Under the pieces are notes generated by a model. The model was not told where the DNA came from. It ran no database searches and saw only the letters and a program-made list of their open reading frames with translations. Below, piece after piece: positions 45,072-57,341 of a stretch of DNA of 64,000 nt. Position 1 is the stretch's first letter. Each line of letters starts with the position of its first letter. Position numbers and translations under genes: made by a program. The DNA comes from Podospora pseudoanserina (taxonomy: Eukaryota; Ascomycota; Sordariomycetes; Sordariales; Podosporaceae): NCBI RefSeq assembly GCF_035222485.1, contig NC_085920.1, positions 6,138,001 through 6,202,000 on the forward strand, read 5' to 3'.

Positions 45072-48000
45072 CTACCCCCTCCCAACTCCATACTCCCCAA
45101 TACCCACCCTCATACCCCCCGTCTGAGCCTCCGTCACCTCCCCAAAAGTAACATATCTCCCCCTCTCCCCCTCCGATCCCTCCGTCTTCTCCCCTCCTTG
45201 TCCCCTTCCCTTCCACCATCCCCAAACCCCACCCCTGTTCTCAACCTCCTGCCTCCTGCTATAAACCTCCCCCAACTCCGCCCTCACATTCGAATCGCAA
45301 AGATAATACACCCACCCAACCAACCCCATCCCGTCACCCCCCGGATTCACCGGCATATACGGGTACCTCACCGCAACTAAATTCCACCCAAGCACCAAAA
45401 TCATCAACACCAACGTCCCCACCACCGACCAAGCACACACCTGGTGAGTCTCCCACGTAAGCCAAGGAACAAACGGTATGTTGGACAACAACGGCGGGGT
45501 CAGCTTCGACAACACCGTCACAGCCGCCACGGCAGGGACGATGAATGATCCATCCTGGAGGCTGTAAAAGATGCTAGAGGGGGTGAGGGCCTCAAAGACG
45601 TGCAGGGGGGGAGGGGTGGTGAAGAAGCGGTTGGATCGTCTGGTGCCGTCTGTCTGGAGGAGGCGGGGGTGGCGGGAGAGGAGGCGGTAGGGTTCTCGGG
45701 TTGCTATGTCTGTTGGGAAGTGGTTAGCTATCTGGTTTTAAAGAATAGGAGTAGGTGAGGTACTTACTGAAGAAGTAAGAATCCCAAAACAGCGAGATGA
45801 TGAAACCCAAACCGGCAAATAAGGCGCGCACACCGAGGTTCTGTGAGTTCATAAAGATCTCAAAGGCCGAGTCGTGAAAGCTTGTGAGCTCATAGTATAA
45901 GATCATGATGAGAAAGCCGATGATGGTGAGGAGAAAGAGGACCTGGGCAATGTAGTCTTGTGCTACTGGGTTGAGAGAAAACAGCTTCTTGGTTATAGAA
46001 GAAGACACCTCCTCGCTTGTCTTCTTGTCGCTTGTCTTCTTGCTCGCGCCGGGCTGTTTCTGCCCTTCGTTTGGCAGTGTAACAAGGGCCAGGTGTGGCC
46101 TGTTTGTGTTCGACCGATTCGTCAAGTGCCTCACTGTGCAATACGGACCATACTTTTTCTGTGACGACGACTGTGACGAGGACAGTCCCAGGGATGTCTC
46201 GCTGGATATGGACGTTGCTGTTGGGGAGTGCCTCGGGCTGGGCGGCAGTAGTGGTGCCTGCGCCACTTGACGCAGGGCAAACCTATGGTCGCTCAGTTCC
46301 TTGATCATCTTCTCTCTTTCGACGTACTTGTCCGTGATGTTGACTTTGGCCTTGTGGATGGTTTCTCGTGTTGTCTGCTCCGTAAGGAGCGCAGCAACAC
46401 CAGCAATACTCCTCATATCCGATCCGCAGTTTCTGTGCCAGTTCCACATTGCGAATATCAAAAAGACAACCACAGCTAGACTTAAACTCAAAAAGACCTG
46501 TACAAGACGACCCGGCGCCCGGAAGATAGCAATCTCCATAAAACAGCCAGCAAAGCTATCGACTGTACAACCTCCATGGAGTTTAAAGCCAATAGCTTCT
46601 GTTGCGAACGAGGCGGTAGCAGAGGAGACAAGAATCAACATCTGCGAGAGCAGCAAACCTGGCTCTCTTGAACGAAACAAGAGACGCCAACTGGTGAAGA
46701 AACCCTTGATGCCACCTGTTGTAAGAAACAATGAGTCCTCGGCCGATGACCCATCGGAGCGGCGCGACATGGCTTTCAAAGGTAGTAGCGCCTTGACGTG
46801 CGAATCGATGATTTGCGCCAGGATAGTGAGCGGTAACGTGATGATGATGGGCAGGAACGATGCCAAAAGATAAGCACCCCATGAAACCGTGTCCAAGGTG
46901 GCGGGATTCCCGTCGCTGTCATCGTCCCAGGCGCGAAAGATACCGGCGTCATCTTTGGGCCACACTGTGGCCACAGGTCGACCGTTGGAATCTGTAATCG
47001 TGACCCCCCAGTCGTACGTTGTGGGAACCTGCGTGGTTACCGTTGCCGTGGGAACCCCGTTAGAATCACGCATAGTGATGGTCTTGGGAACAAGAGGAAA
47101 TTTGCCCGTCACAGTCGTCAACACTCCTTTATCGTCATACCCAGTGACAGTGGCAAACTTCAGAGTCGCAAAAGCAGTGATCGTTGCGATCGGTGTAGTC
47201 CCATGCCCACCTGTCATTGTTCTTGTCCGCCATACCCATCGCCCGCCGTTCACAATGACTGTGGCCGTAGGTTTCCCCTTGTCATCGAAGAGGGTTCTTG
47301 GTTGGTTCGCTGAGCTCCTCCCATGTCCGGTGATTGTGGCGGTCGGCCTGCCATTACTGTCTGTCAAGGTCATGACGGTTGTTGTGTATACCGCCGTTTC
47401 AGCAGGCACCCAAACGGGCGTAGTCACCGTAGTGGTGGGCTTTCCGTCAATATCACTCAGAGTGTAGGTCGAAGGAACATATGACCCCTGGCCCGGTCCT
47501 GTCACCACGACATCTTCGTATATGAGCTCAGTGGTTGTGACTGATGGAAGAGGGTTAAACAGAGTAGCAGTAACCGGTCTGGTTTCCACAATATCTGGGG
47601 CGACCTTTGCACACGGCCGAGCACCGTCGAATTGAAATTCGTTGTACTCTACCATGATCGATGGATTGAGAGCGCGCATGTCGCGTTGGGCTGTTGCAAC
47701 CCTTGACCACTCAGACCAACACGAGGGCTCCAGAAAGACGAAGGCAGGGCCGTCGCAAATGATCGTACAGTCCGATTCGGTTGCTTTATCCAGTGGAAAG
47801 AAGTTGATATTGCTGATAAACTTTACTGGGGTGCGGACGTATGGTATGTCCCCAGGCCGAGAACTTTTCCAATATGCAATATGCCAGAAGGATAGCCTGA
47901 TTCGGTATCCCGCTATTTGCCCATACTTGTCCTTGGGCGGCACTCGACGTTGTATCCCATAGGGGCTGGTTCTGTTTGAGCTCAAAGTTCCGTTGGTCGG

Positions 48001-48611
48001 AACGTGTATGACAGGATATCCGATACGCTCACCGAATTCCATGGCCTCTGTTGGCAGGGCATCCCATCCTGACATTGCCGTTGACGTTGACGCTGAAGTC
48101 GACGTTGAGATCAAGATCGGCTCCGGGGTGAACACTGAGCTGCTGGTGTTTTGCGGGAAGGATGTGAAGACCGGAGGAGCCGTGCTTGTTGCAGATGGCG
48201 TTCCAGTGGACGAGAATCCAGTGGTTGTGGACAACTGGGACGAGTCTTCCTCTGCTCTAGCCTTATAGAGGCGTGGTGCCAGGAAGGGGCCGTAGGCTCC
48301 AGTACCGTCTTCGTACCCGTACTCATTAAGGACGGGCAATCGGTTTTCCGCGATTGTGATTGTTCGAAAACCATATTCGAGTGCCACAATGAGGCCAATG
48401 ATGCTAGCACAATGAGTCTTGTTAGCGAACCTTGATCATGAAAGTGGAGAAGAGGCACCTACTAGAGACCGATTGCAATCAAGAAAGGAGTTCTGAGGAC
48501 CAAAGGCTTCGTGTTGTGAAGATCCTCGTCTGGTTGTTGAGACTGAGTATCACTCGATGGCGGCAACCTAGTCCGCAGGGCCTTGAAAGGCGCCTTCAAA
48601 ATTCTGGACAT
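45072..48611 (-). CDS. DUF3433 multi-pass membrane protein
   Basis: Function unknown; large family confined to filamentous ascomycetes. Three exons: 48611-48463, 48403-45768 and 45709-45072, in phase, 1,140 residues. Exon 1 encodes a cytosolic head and the first part of helix 1 (LRTPFLIAIGLY, continuing IIGLIVALEYGF). A Ser/Thr-rich luminal region follows with about five to six degenerate units around D(S/D)xGxPTATVT (residues near 340-500). A second membrane block includes ASFLPIIITLPLTILAQIID and LLSQMLILVSSATASF with QVFLSLSLAVVVFLIFAMW. After a cytosolic loop come LLTIIGFLIMILYYEL, LFAGLGFIISLFWDSYFF and, in exon 3, VVGTLVLMILVLGWNLVAV. Exon 3 begins NIATREPYRLLSRHP, a pattern typical of the family. 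Localisation is probably plasma membrane by family; not seen directly. Confidence 0.85.
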
Positions 48612-49630
48612 GGTCGGCTTACAACAAGCACGCCGACTTCCGCGAGATCCAAGACAGTGAGAGAGTCGTGGTCAGGCGTGAAACTCGGGGTCAGGCGGGG
48701 GAGAAGCCCACTCCCTTGTATACCCATGAAGAAGGGAAAGCCATCACGTCGATCTGAGTCGTCTGCGGGCCATCTCTAATGCCGTTGCTCAAGACCCTTA
48801 CTCATCTGTTCATCAATGCAACGACACCATCGTGTCTCAGCGACCAGAATGAGACCCAAGAGCCGCGAGGTGCCGGCATGACCTCTATGCATCCGGCCGG
48901 TTAGGGCTACAGTTTTCGGGTCAGTACTAGCCAAGCGTGTGCCGATATTTCTGTTGCCTACCATCTGAGAGGCACAGCCTCGAGATATACACCCATGTAT
49001 CGTTGCCGTAGTGGCTCGCTTGGGTTGAGTAACCCCTCGGGTAAAAAAAAGCTAGTTCAACAGACAAGGTCTAGGTCGGCGTGCAACTGTGACTCCAGAC
49101 AGCCTTGCAGATTCGGGAAATGATTCTCGGCGCCGACGACTCATCGTCCACCTATGGAATGCTACGCTTACCGGACGACTAGACGTAGTAAGCTTAGCAT
49201 AAGGCGCAGCACCAACAAAGGTACCTACTTTTAGAGGTAATTCAGACAAAGGTACCGGCATTTGAGGCCGTTGAGAAGAATCAAGAGGTGATAACGTGAT
49301 GGAGTCTTTGCGCAAGCCTTTGGGGGCCATGGGGGCAAACCTCCACTTCCGTCCTCCCCGCCCCTTGTTTAGCCCCCACACACTCGCGTCCTCGAACGGC
49401 CGACCTGAGCACCTTCCTGTTAGAACATTGGGACAAACTTTGTTCATCCATCAAGATCGTGGGAGCAATAGAGTTGCTGTCACGTTACCAGATACCCGAA
49501 ATGTAACAACTAGATCATGAAATCAATCGATATCCTAAACCGTCCAGAACAGTGTCATAGGCATCATACACATCATCTCAATTTGAGCCTCCCAATCCAG
49601 CCATGCAACGCCGAAACATCATTCAACTTC
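48612..49630. other. intergenic, DUF3433 promoter / DCAF11 3' flank
   Basis: About 1 kb with no coding signal. Confidence 0.5.
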
Positions 49631-51812
49631 TTACATATCATATCTCTGCCTCCAACCTCCAGTAGCCACCCGCGGGGCATTTAACTTTTCATCCACCACT
49701 CTCCCCATTGCCATCCCCTCATCCTCACTCTCCTCCCCATCATCATCGTCAGCCTCGTTGTACCCATGCACGCTTGCCGTTCCCGTATCATTCGCCGAGC
49801 CGTTCCACGAACTAGCGACCAGTACCGGCGCATTCGGATGCCATCCCACATCTCTCACAATAGTGCTCCAGTCATTCTCGAAGCTATGCAATCTATACCG
49901 CCTCATCCTGAGTCTCGTGTTGCTTCCAGTGGCTGACTCTGTGGCTTTTTGAACGTCAATGGTCTTCGCGAGTGTGGCGTCCATGTTCCAAATGTATACA
50001 TGCCCATCTGCACTTCCAGAGTAGACGTATCGACTATCTGTGCTGTTGGGTGGCGAAAAGTGGCATCTGATGAGTGTCCTCTGAACCTTGTGTCCACGGA
50101 AAGTCACGACTGAGTTGTCGTGGGGGTGCTGATACCATCGTGAGTCGTCATATTCTTGCCAGCGGTAGTCGAACTGATAATCTGGAGATTGAGTGATGGC
50201 CGTTGGGTTTGTTGAAAGGAAGGTGGAGGTAGACATTGCTTTGCGCAAGTCCCACAGTTTCATCGACTGGTCTTTACCATTGGAAAGGATGTAACGACCA
50301 TCCTGCTTGGAGTCGATATAGGTAAGGCCTTCGGTGTGTCCTACAAAGGCCCCGGCTGGGCGGCCGTCACCAATGGAACGGGTGTCCCATACTTTAATCG
50401 TACTATAGAGACATGGCATCAGTTACCATCTCAAGACTTTCTGTGCAGAAAAGAAGAAAACCTACCAGTCATCTGAGCCGGAGTACAGGATGTGAGGCGA
50501 GTTCTTGTCGGCAAAGCAAACGGCGTTCACATCGTCGTTATGCCCATGAACGTGATGTAATGTTGTGCGTGTTTCGATGTCATACACTACCACGGAGTCG
50601 GTATTCGTGCCCGCGACAAGCTGACGCCCATCGCCCGAGAACCTCACGGAGAAGATAGCAAAGCTCCCACCATACCCAGGCTGACTGTGCCCTCCGGCAA
50701 AGTTAAGTGTGTATGAATCGCCGGTATCCTTCGGGTCGGTGGGAGCAATCGCAACTTCAGGCTGCAACGACGTAAACGCCAGCCAGCGGTTATCAGGGCT
50801 GAGGTCGGCATCGGTCATCGTCCATTGACCAAACGGGTAGTCGAACGTTTTGTAGTACTTCCAGTCGTAAACATTCGAGGTATCGTATAACCGTACTTTA
50901 AAGTCTTTGTTGCAGGTGTAAAAGAAGTTGCCATCGTCGGAGAACTGGCCGCAACAAACGGGATCGTCGTAATGGATAATCATCTCTGGCTTGGATACCG
51001 GTATCATCTGTTGCAGCATCATTCCTCGATTCCTCAGCTGCTCAGCCTTGCCGCCCAGACCTAGCTCTCGATCGAGAATCCTCCTCGAGATATCCTTATA
51101 CCTCCGATCACGGATATCAAACGACCCAAACGCCCCCGACTCCATCAGTTTCCTCCCCTCCTCACTCGGTACCTTGGGAAACCTATCCGGGTCTTGTCTG
51201 TTGGTCCGCCGCTGATACATCATCTCATCAACCTCGGCATCATCAAAAATCAAGTCCGTAAGATCATGCCCTCTCAGCAAAGCAAGAATCTGTCGCTGGC
51301 TCAACCCAACTGCCCCCGAGGCACCTACAAATCGTCAGCCGGGTCTCATCAATCACCCCCAGTCAACACTCACCATTCCCAACAAGTCTCACAATTCTCC
51401 TCAGTAGCTGACCCCCCTCCCTCTCCTCGGCAGTAGCTTGATTATCATCATCATCTTCTTCTTCATCTTCTTCATCTTCTTCATCTTCTTCATCTTCTTC
51501 ATCTTCTTCATCTTCGTCATCTTCTTCATCTTCTTCATCCTCATCATCCTCATCATCCTCATTACCGACCGGAACCTGCTCCAACACAACCTCCAACTCG
51601 AGTCCCTCGGCATCGCCGGACGCATGAAGCCGCTCATGTTCTGCCATTTCTTCCCTCAAAATTTCATCATAATACTCCTGGTCATATTCCTCTCCGTCTT
51701 CGACCCGCTCGCGAGTAGCTTCATGCATCGAATACGGGACGTAGGAGGTCCAGTCGTCGGAATCCAGCGGGCCGCCATCGTTGGGGTCACCGCGGTAATT
51801 GTCGCTACTCAT
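49631..51812 (-). CDS. WD40 protein, DCAF11/LEC14B type
   Basis: WD-repeat protein like human DCAF11 (WDR23) and plant LEC14B, substrate receptors for CUL4-DDB1 ubiquitin ligases; that role is inferred. Three exons: 51812-51374, 51324-50466 and 50402-49631; phases agree and give 689 residues. The N-terminal 140 residues are very acidic and end in an almost pure Glu/Asp run. The conserved pre-propeller helix SQRQILALLRGHDLTDLIFD follows, then the LGLGGKAEQLRNRGMMLQQM segment. WD blades are seen with CCGQFSDDGNFFYTCNKDF, SVRFSGDGRQLVAGTNTDSV, the GHNDDVNAVCFAD repeat, GSDDCTIKVWDTRS, GHTEGLTYID, NGKDQSMKLWDLR and SGSADGHVYIWN. The protein is longer than human DCAF11 (546) because of the acidic head. 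The start was taken at the first Met before the acidic region. Confidence 0.92.
51441..51563. repeat. GAA/GAT-type coding microsatellite in the WD40 gene
   Basis: On the plus strand this reads as ATC and CTTCTT/CAT units repeated; in the sense strand it encodes the Glu-Asp run (DEEDEEDEE...). Hexamer units are near perfect over about 80 bases. The encoded length is probably variable. Confidence 0.9.
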
Positions 51813-52624
51813 TGTGGTAGACTGAAAAACTGTTGAAACGTCGACGCTGAAAGTCCAAAGTGTTGTTGTATTTCGACCGGTTGAAGCCAGCTGTGGTGAG
51901 AGGCAAGTCGATTGATAAGCCACGAGGGGTAGTTCAAATGCGCTTTAACAGATCGCTTTTCAAAAGCGAGAAATATCACTCGTGACAAGCAAACGAGTTC
52001 TCAAAAGCGCATCATGAAGAAAAGAGCAAAGCAATTGTTTCATTGACTAAATGGATGACACGGGCATGGCACCTCACTTCGCCGCCGTTGTACCAGAGCC
52101 ACAAGCTATCTCACCCACCCTTCTAGCACTGAACACCGGCCGATATATACTAGTGACGACATTACTGGGACAAATCGGATGCTGGGCTCTGGGGAGGTCG
52201 CTATCATGCGGAGTTTAGCACCCGGAATTAACTTGTGAGGGGAATGAGTGAGGGGCAATCAATCGGCTGGGTGGGGCGGTGATCGTGCTGACAAAGCACA
52301 TCTCAACATCACTTTCATCCGAAGATATGATCAACCCTAACCCTTCACTTGAAATCAGAAGGGACAAGTTCACCCAGGTCAATAAACTTTCATCTACTTT
52401 ATATGTCATATAGAAGATATATTTTATGCGTTTTACACAGCCGGCACTCATCAAAACCACTCTGTCTCAGTATGTCTGTTGCCCCTCTTGACTCACCTGC
52501 CGTGCCCCCATAGCATCCAACCCCTTATCGGCATGGCTCCTCTCCTCAGCTGAGAGCTCCCCACATATAATCCAATAAGCTGATGCCACATCTCACACAA
52601 ACAAAGAACTCCATTGTTCCAAAT
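51813..52624. other. intergenic, WD40 gene promoter side
   Basis: No gene recognised. AACCCTAACCC is at 52333-52343. Confidence 0.5.
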
Positions 52625-52716
52625 GGCCGTGTGGTGTAGTGGTAGCATACTTGCTTTGGGAATTCCCTCTCATAAGCTGTTGCAAGTGGTCCCAGGTTCG
52701 AGCCCTGGCTCGGCCC
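52625..52716 (+). tRNA. tRNA-Pro(TGG) with short intron
   Basis: Acceptor GGCCGTG pairs with CTCGGCC before discriminator C. A box TGGTGTAGTGG and T-arm box GGTTCGAGCCC are visible. The CTTGC/GCAAG stem closes the anticodon loop TTTGGG...T with TGG at 52657-52659. An intron of 20 bases (52661-52680) lies one base 3' of the anticodon. Mature length is 72 bases. Confidence 0.93.
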
Positions 52717-52920
52717 CAATGTTTTGATGTTCATTCATCATTATCATGATACCTTTTTGGTACATCATGAGATTCGACTGCATAACCTCACAATTATGCA
52801 CAAGAGTAAATGTAAAGGGCCATCCATCACACACACAGCATTCATTCCGATAAAATCAAAATCTACTATTTTTCATCTCTATCCAAATATTTACTCCCCC
52901 AACCAACATATCCCTTCCAT

Positions 52921-54580
52921 CTAATCATCATCCCAATGCCTCCTACTGATAATGATGGGCCTCGCCGGATCCCACGGCCCATAAATCTCATTCTTGTACT
53001 TTTGCATCCCAATCAACCACCAACTGCACCCCCCAATCGCAACCGCACTGATCAAACACCCAATCACCATCCCGGCCAGTCCTCTCTTCCATGGCCACGA
53101 CGTCGCCGGTGCCTCCCCTAATATGATCCCCACTCCACCCCCCGCTCCCAAAACCAACAGCACAGTCAAAAGAAAATGATACCGCCAGCTTCGGTGCCTA
53201 GCGTATGATCTGAAAACAGGAAACAGGCCAAACACCTCGATGCTGAAGAGCGTGAGGGAGAAGACTTGGCCTGTGGAGGGAAGGCGGGAGGCAAGGACGG
53301 TGGACGCCATGAGAGCGGCGTTGGTTGACAAGGAAGCGACCGGCATTTTCTTGGTTTTGTGCGGGCCAGAGATGTGGGAGGGGGTGCCGCCTGAGTAGTC
53401 GAAGAAGAAGATGTTGATTGCTAGGAGCCAAAAGGACATGGCCCAGATGGAATCGGAGGAGGTGGATCGGGTGAGGGACTTGAGGATGGGGGATAAGCCC
53501 AGCAAGGTGAAGTAGATGAGGATGGCGGATTTGATGGTGGATACGCGAAGGTACGCGCGTGTGTTGGGGAGGGAGTCTGGGTCGGAGTCGTGGGTTGGAC
53601 CCCTGGTGCTGGTTGGGGAGTTGGCACTGTTCTGCGATGTTACCGAGTGAACTGAGGAGACAGAGTGCGAGTGTGAGTGTCCTGGAGTCAGGAGCTTAGG
53701 TGCTGTTGAGTTGTGAGAGGTATTATCATGATGCTGGTGAGGTGTCGGATTTGGTCGGTGGTTGTATTGGAGGAGATTGGTAGTCGAGCTGGCTGCTGAT
53801 GGTAGGTTCGAGGTGCTCGATATGCTAGCTGTACTGATGTTATTCGGCAATGGTTGGTGAAGACTTGGCCCAGGTAAAGAGTCTTGTCGCCGAGGGGGTC
53901 GGTATTCTCTGTAAATTCGCCCATCCCGCATGCTCCTTGTCATGTCACCGCTTTCGCCAGCACCGGTCTGGTCCTCCTGTGTCATCCACCAATCCCATAG
54001 CAGCCAACCGAGAAACGTCGCAAAGCTCCCCCATCCGACTACCGACACGGGGCTCACCCTCTCCTGAAATATGCCCACAAAGCAAACAATGAATATTATG
54101 ACGGAGCAGACATGCTGCAAGATGACAGTCGAATCGGCGACCAGGGGCCAGAAGTCATACGGCTGCACCCGTGGGTTGCGCTGTAGGTTCTCGAGAAAGG
54201 TCGCTTGGTCGGTATAGTTGTCGGGATCTGCAATGCGCTCGTGTTAGGTCAGGAGCAACCACAAGAGAATGGCGTCCAGTATGCGCACATGATTGCTTCA
54301 CCCATAAGAGCTTCTGGAAGCGCTTCCGCCTTCTACTACGACTCCTGCTCGTGTCATTACGCCTGATGTGCCGTGGCCGCGTATCGAGACCGGTATCGAA
54401 GAGGCCAGGCTGTCTGGGTGGTGAAATAGGGGTATATGCGTCCTCGGGGGCCAGATGGGATGGGTCGGCGCGGTGCGACTTGAGGCTCGCTGGGACGGTC
54501 GAGGAGCGCACCAGGGCTGGGAAGGGCTTCTCAAAGTCGGAGGGAATGGCCGATTGATGGAGGCCCGACGGAGGGGCCAT
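52921..54580 (-). CDS. GPI2: GPI-GlcNAc transferase subunit GPI2 (PIG-C)
   Basis: Subunit of the ER membrane complex that adds N-acetylglucosamine to phosphatidylinositol, the first step of GPI-anchor synthesis (yeast Gpi2, human PIG-C). Two exons, 54580-54289 and 54227-52921, join in phase to give 532 residues. The junction restores the signature RFQKLLWVKQSYPDNYTDQATFLE and then RNPRVQPYDFWPLVADSTVI. Multiple helices follow: VCSVIIFIVCFVGIF, VVGWGSFATFLGWLLWDWW, TIKSAILIYFTLLGLSPIL, MSFWLLAINIFFFDYSGG, SLTLFSIEVFGLFPVF and HFLLTVLLVLGAGGGVGI among them. Yeast Gpi2 has 280 residues; the excess is an N-terminal head of about 85 residues and a Ser/Thr/His/Pro-rich insertion (about 180-320) between helices 2 and 3. 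Start chosen at the first Met of exon 1. Confidence 0.95.
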
Positions 54581-56686
54581 GGGGTGGAGTCACTGCTCTC
54601 CCATATGCACAATGATATTGTCGATGAATGCCACAGCAGTGCTAAACATGTAGGGGAGGAATCTGATGTGTTCGCCAGCAGCAAAGCCGCATTGGCAAGC
54701 CATTGCACTGGCGTGTGGCAGGCAATAGCTGCCCCTTGGCACCGAGCACGCTAAAAAGCTTGGGCCACTTCTTGATTTGTGGGGCCCTCAGGTCCCGCCA
54801 TCCACCTTCCGTCTCGACCACATCAAACCTCAGGAGAAAGAGTACAATTTTCTGTCATCACTCAGTCCCTTGCTTGTCGTATTTTCTGGACATGCTGTAC
54901 ACGTACGCATGCTCCCACAGACATGGGTAATCAGGGCGATTTAACATGAGCGACTCCTACGACGCGTAAGCAATGATCATCGTCACCAACATATCTCCAA
55001 AAACAGCTGGAGCTTTTCACGGTTCCATTCACTTCAAAGATTAAGCATGCAACCTTTCCAGGCACAGGACCAGGATCCCGCCTTCGGACCGCATGTGTAA
55101 CCCAACAAAAGGCCTGATAACCACCCAAGGTGTACCTCATGCATGAAGGGGTCAGTCAAGCTTTTTCCTGTTCTCCTCCCGAGCGGCATCCGGGCCATGG
55201 CTGGCATCGTCAAGCTTTTTAGGTGTTGGCCTCGATCGCTCCAGCCAACGAGTTCCACTGTTTTGGATGCGTATTGATGCGGCGAAGATGTAAGTCTTCA
55301 GGGGCTGCATATTCAATTGCATTTCTCGGCGATGGATATACCCTATTCTAGCTCAACGGCCGTGGATGAGCATAGGAGGCACCCGTTGTCAAAGTGGGCC
55401 ATCAGCAGCTCAGAAGCTCGTGTTACAGATGCAGACGGGCCTTTTATACAAGTGGCGCCTTGCTTCCAGTTCAGAGCCATTGAAACACCTACTGGGGCAG
55501 CTGAAGATGCAGAACTTACTTGCCCCCATGAAGCCAAGACAAAGATCGCATGAACGGCGGCTTGCTGGAGAATCAACACGATGGTCAAACGGCGTCGTTT
55601 TGGGTAACTCGTATGATGGGTCGTTGGTCCGGAACGGCGACCGATTATTGAAATACGAGATTCTCTGTGTCGCTACGCTTCCCCCCTCCCTTTTCAGCAC
55701 CCCGCAAGAGAAGGACGAGAAGGACAGGGCTGCCAAGTTGACCCAATCTTTTCCGGCACCTACCGATATGCATGCAACGTGCCGCTCACAGCTTGTCTCA
55801 GCACACGCAACTCTCTCGCTCGTCCTCGCCGTCGTCTGGCACATGGCCATTTTCTAGCGTGGGCCGCTCCATGATCGGCTTCGCCGTTTGCCCACCGGTG
55901 GCATAATGGTCGCGAAAAAAAAAAGCTGGGGATCCGTTGGACGCCTTCGCCCACAACAGCCGACTGGCAACAAGTCAGCGCATCATCACATTGTTCCAAG
56001 AGGTGGTCACCACAGTATAAATCCGATACACCACAGACTGCCTGCCTTGGACCAGGCGCCAAGAGCAGATTGAGATGCACTGCGGCGCAGTGGTTCGGTT
56101 GGTGTAGACCCTCCGGGTGCATGGCGGCGTCTAGCACACGGGGGCCTGTTGGCCTGGTGCGCCCTGCTTATGGACGTCGTCCTATGTGAGCTCGACGCTA
56201 TCGTGAAATGCCCTGCTTGGTGGTGGCTTCCCGTCTTCATAAAGACCCAACCACCCACACTACCTTCGCGGGGCCAACACGCCGTCCTTTTCAGCTTCTC
56301 CGACTTCCCCTCCCGTGTAACGGCGTTTGTAAGCTCAATTTCTGCTCTTCCTCCATTTAGCCTGCTGCATAGCATCTGTACTCGGTGTTTCTTGTCTTTC
56401 AACATATTGCGCTCGGCATATTCAGCTGTCTGGGCCTGCCTCTGCCAATTACCCGGCCTCACTGACTTTCGAATTTCCTCATCGCTGCGCATCATTGCGC
56501 CTCGGCAAGCTCCTGCTCCCCTTCCTTTGTTTGGATTATTCCACTACCGCCCCCTCGGTTTCGAAGCCCGACGTCACTCTTTGTTCTTTGTCGCCGGGGT
56601 GCTCCTTAAAAGGACGCAAGAGCGACCAACCCGTGAGTTCTTGGATTTGCCCGAGTTAAATTGTCGCACCTTGGTCACATATCAAA
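54581..56686. other. intergenic, nothing recognised
   Basis: 2.1 kb between two divergent genes (GPI2 and the small membrane orphan). It contains CT-rich sequence before the orphan start (56280-56680) and no recognisable gene. Confidence 0.5.
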
Positions 56687-57341
56687 ATGAGGTGGTACAT
56701 TGTGCTTGGCCTTGCGCATATGGCGACATGCTCGCCTGTGCCTGTTTTGTTGAAGGAACGATTGGAAATCTTCTCGGACGCTGCCAATGGAGTGGTGACT
56801 GTCCTCCAGTCCCGGTCGAGCGAGCTCTCCAGTGTTATCACCAAGAGGAGTCAAGATGGATCTGCGCAAACACCAATAGAAGTCGCTTCACCGCAATTGC
56901 GACCGCTCACAAAACACCGGCCTGCCGCGGAAACATGGGAGGACGAAATGGATGCGCCTGTCGTGACACTGGGCGATGAGGACTTGCTGGAGGTTACCGA
57001 GACCGACGTCGATATTACCACCTTTGCGTCGTTCGCCCGACCAGGAATGCCGTGTCGTCATGGGAGGCTACTACGCGAAAACAACGATATGCTCATCATC
57101 TATCTTGCAACATCTTTCCTTCTTGTGGTGGTAATGGTGGAGACTTGGGGTAGCTATGTGAGGAGGTAAGTCATAGTTGACAAAGTATGGATGAAGGGCT
57201 TCACTAACGATACATGATAGACAAGAGCAAGGCACGATCAGGTTAGAAGAGAGCCCAATTCGAGAGGTGTGCTCAATCCAGTTAGAAGCTGCTCCGGATG
57301 TCCCCAAGGATGTGTCGGATGAGAAGAAAGCCTTGCTGTGA
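56687..57341 (+). CDS. small single-pass membrane protein (orphan)
   Basis: Two exons, 56687-57165 and 57221-57341; phases agree, 199 residues. No family is recognised. Residues 1-16 (MRWYIVLGLAHMATCS) look like a cleavable signal peptide. The luminal part (17-134) is acidic and polar. One strong membrane helix is at about 135-157 (MLIIYLATSFLLVVVMVETW), followed by RR, so type I topology is likely. The cytosolic tail of about 40 residues (QEQGTIRLEESPIREVCSIQ and beyond) is acidic and ends KKALL, a dibasic-plus-dileucine-like end that could be a sorting signal. The intron lies just after the helix. The model is supported by clean splice sites and matching topology. Confidence 0.7.
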
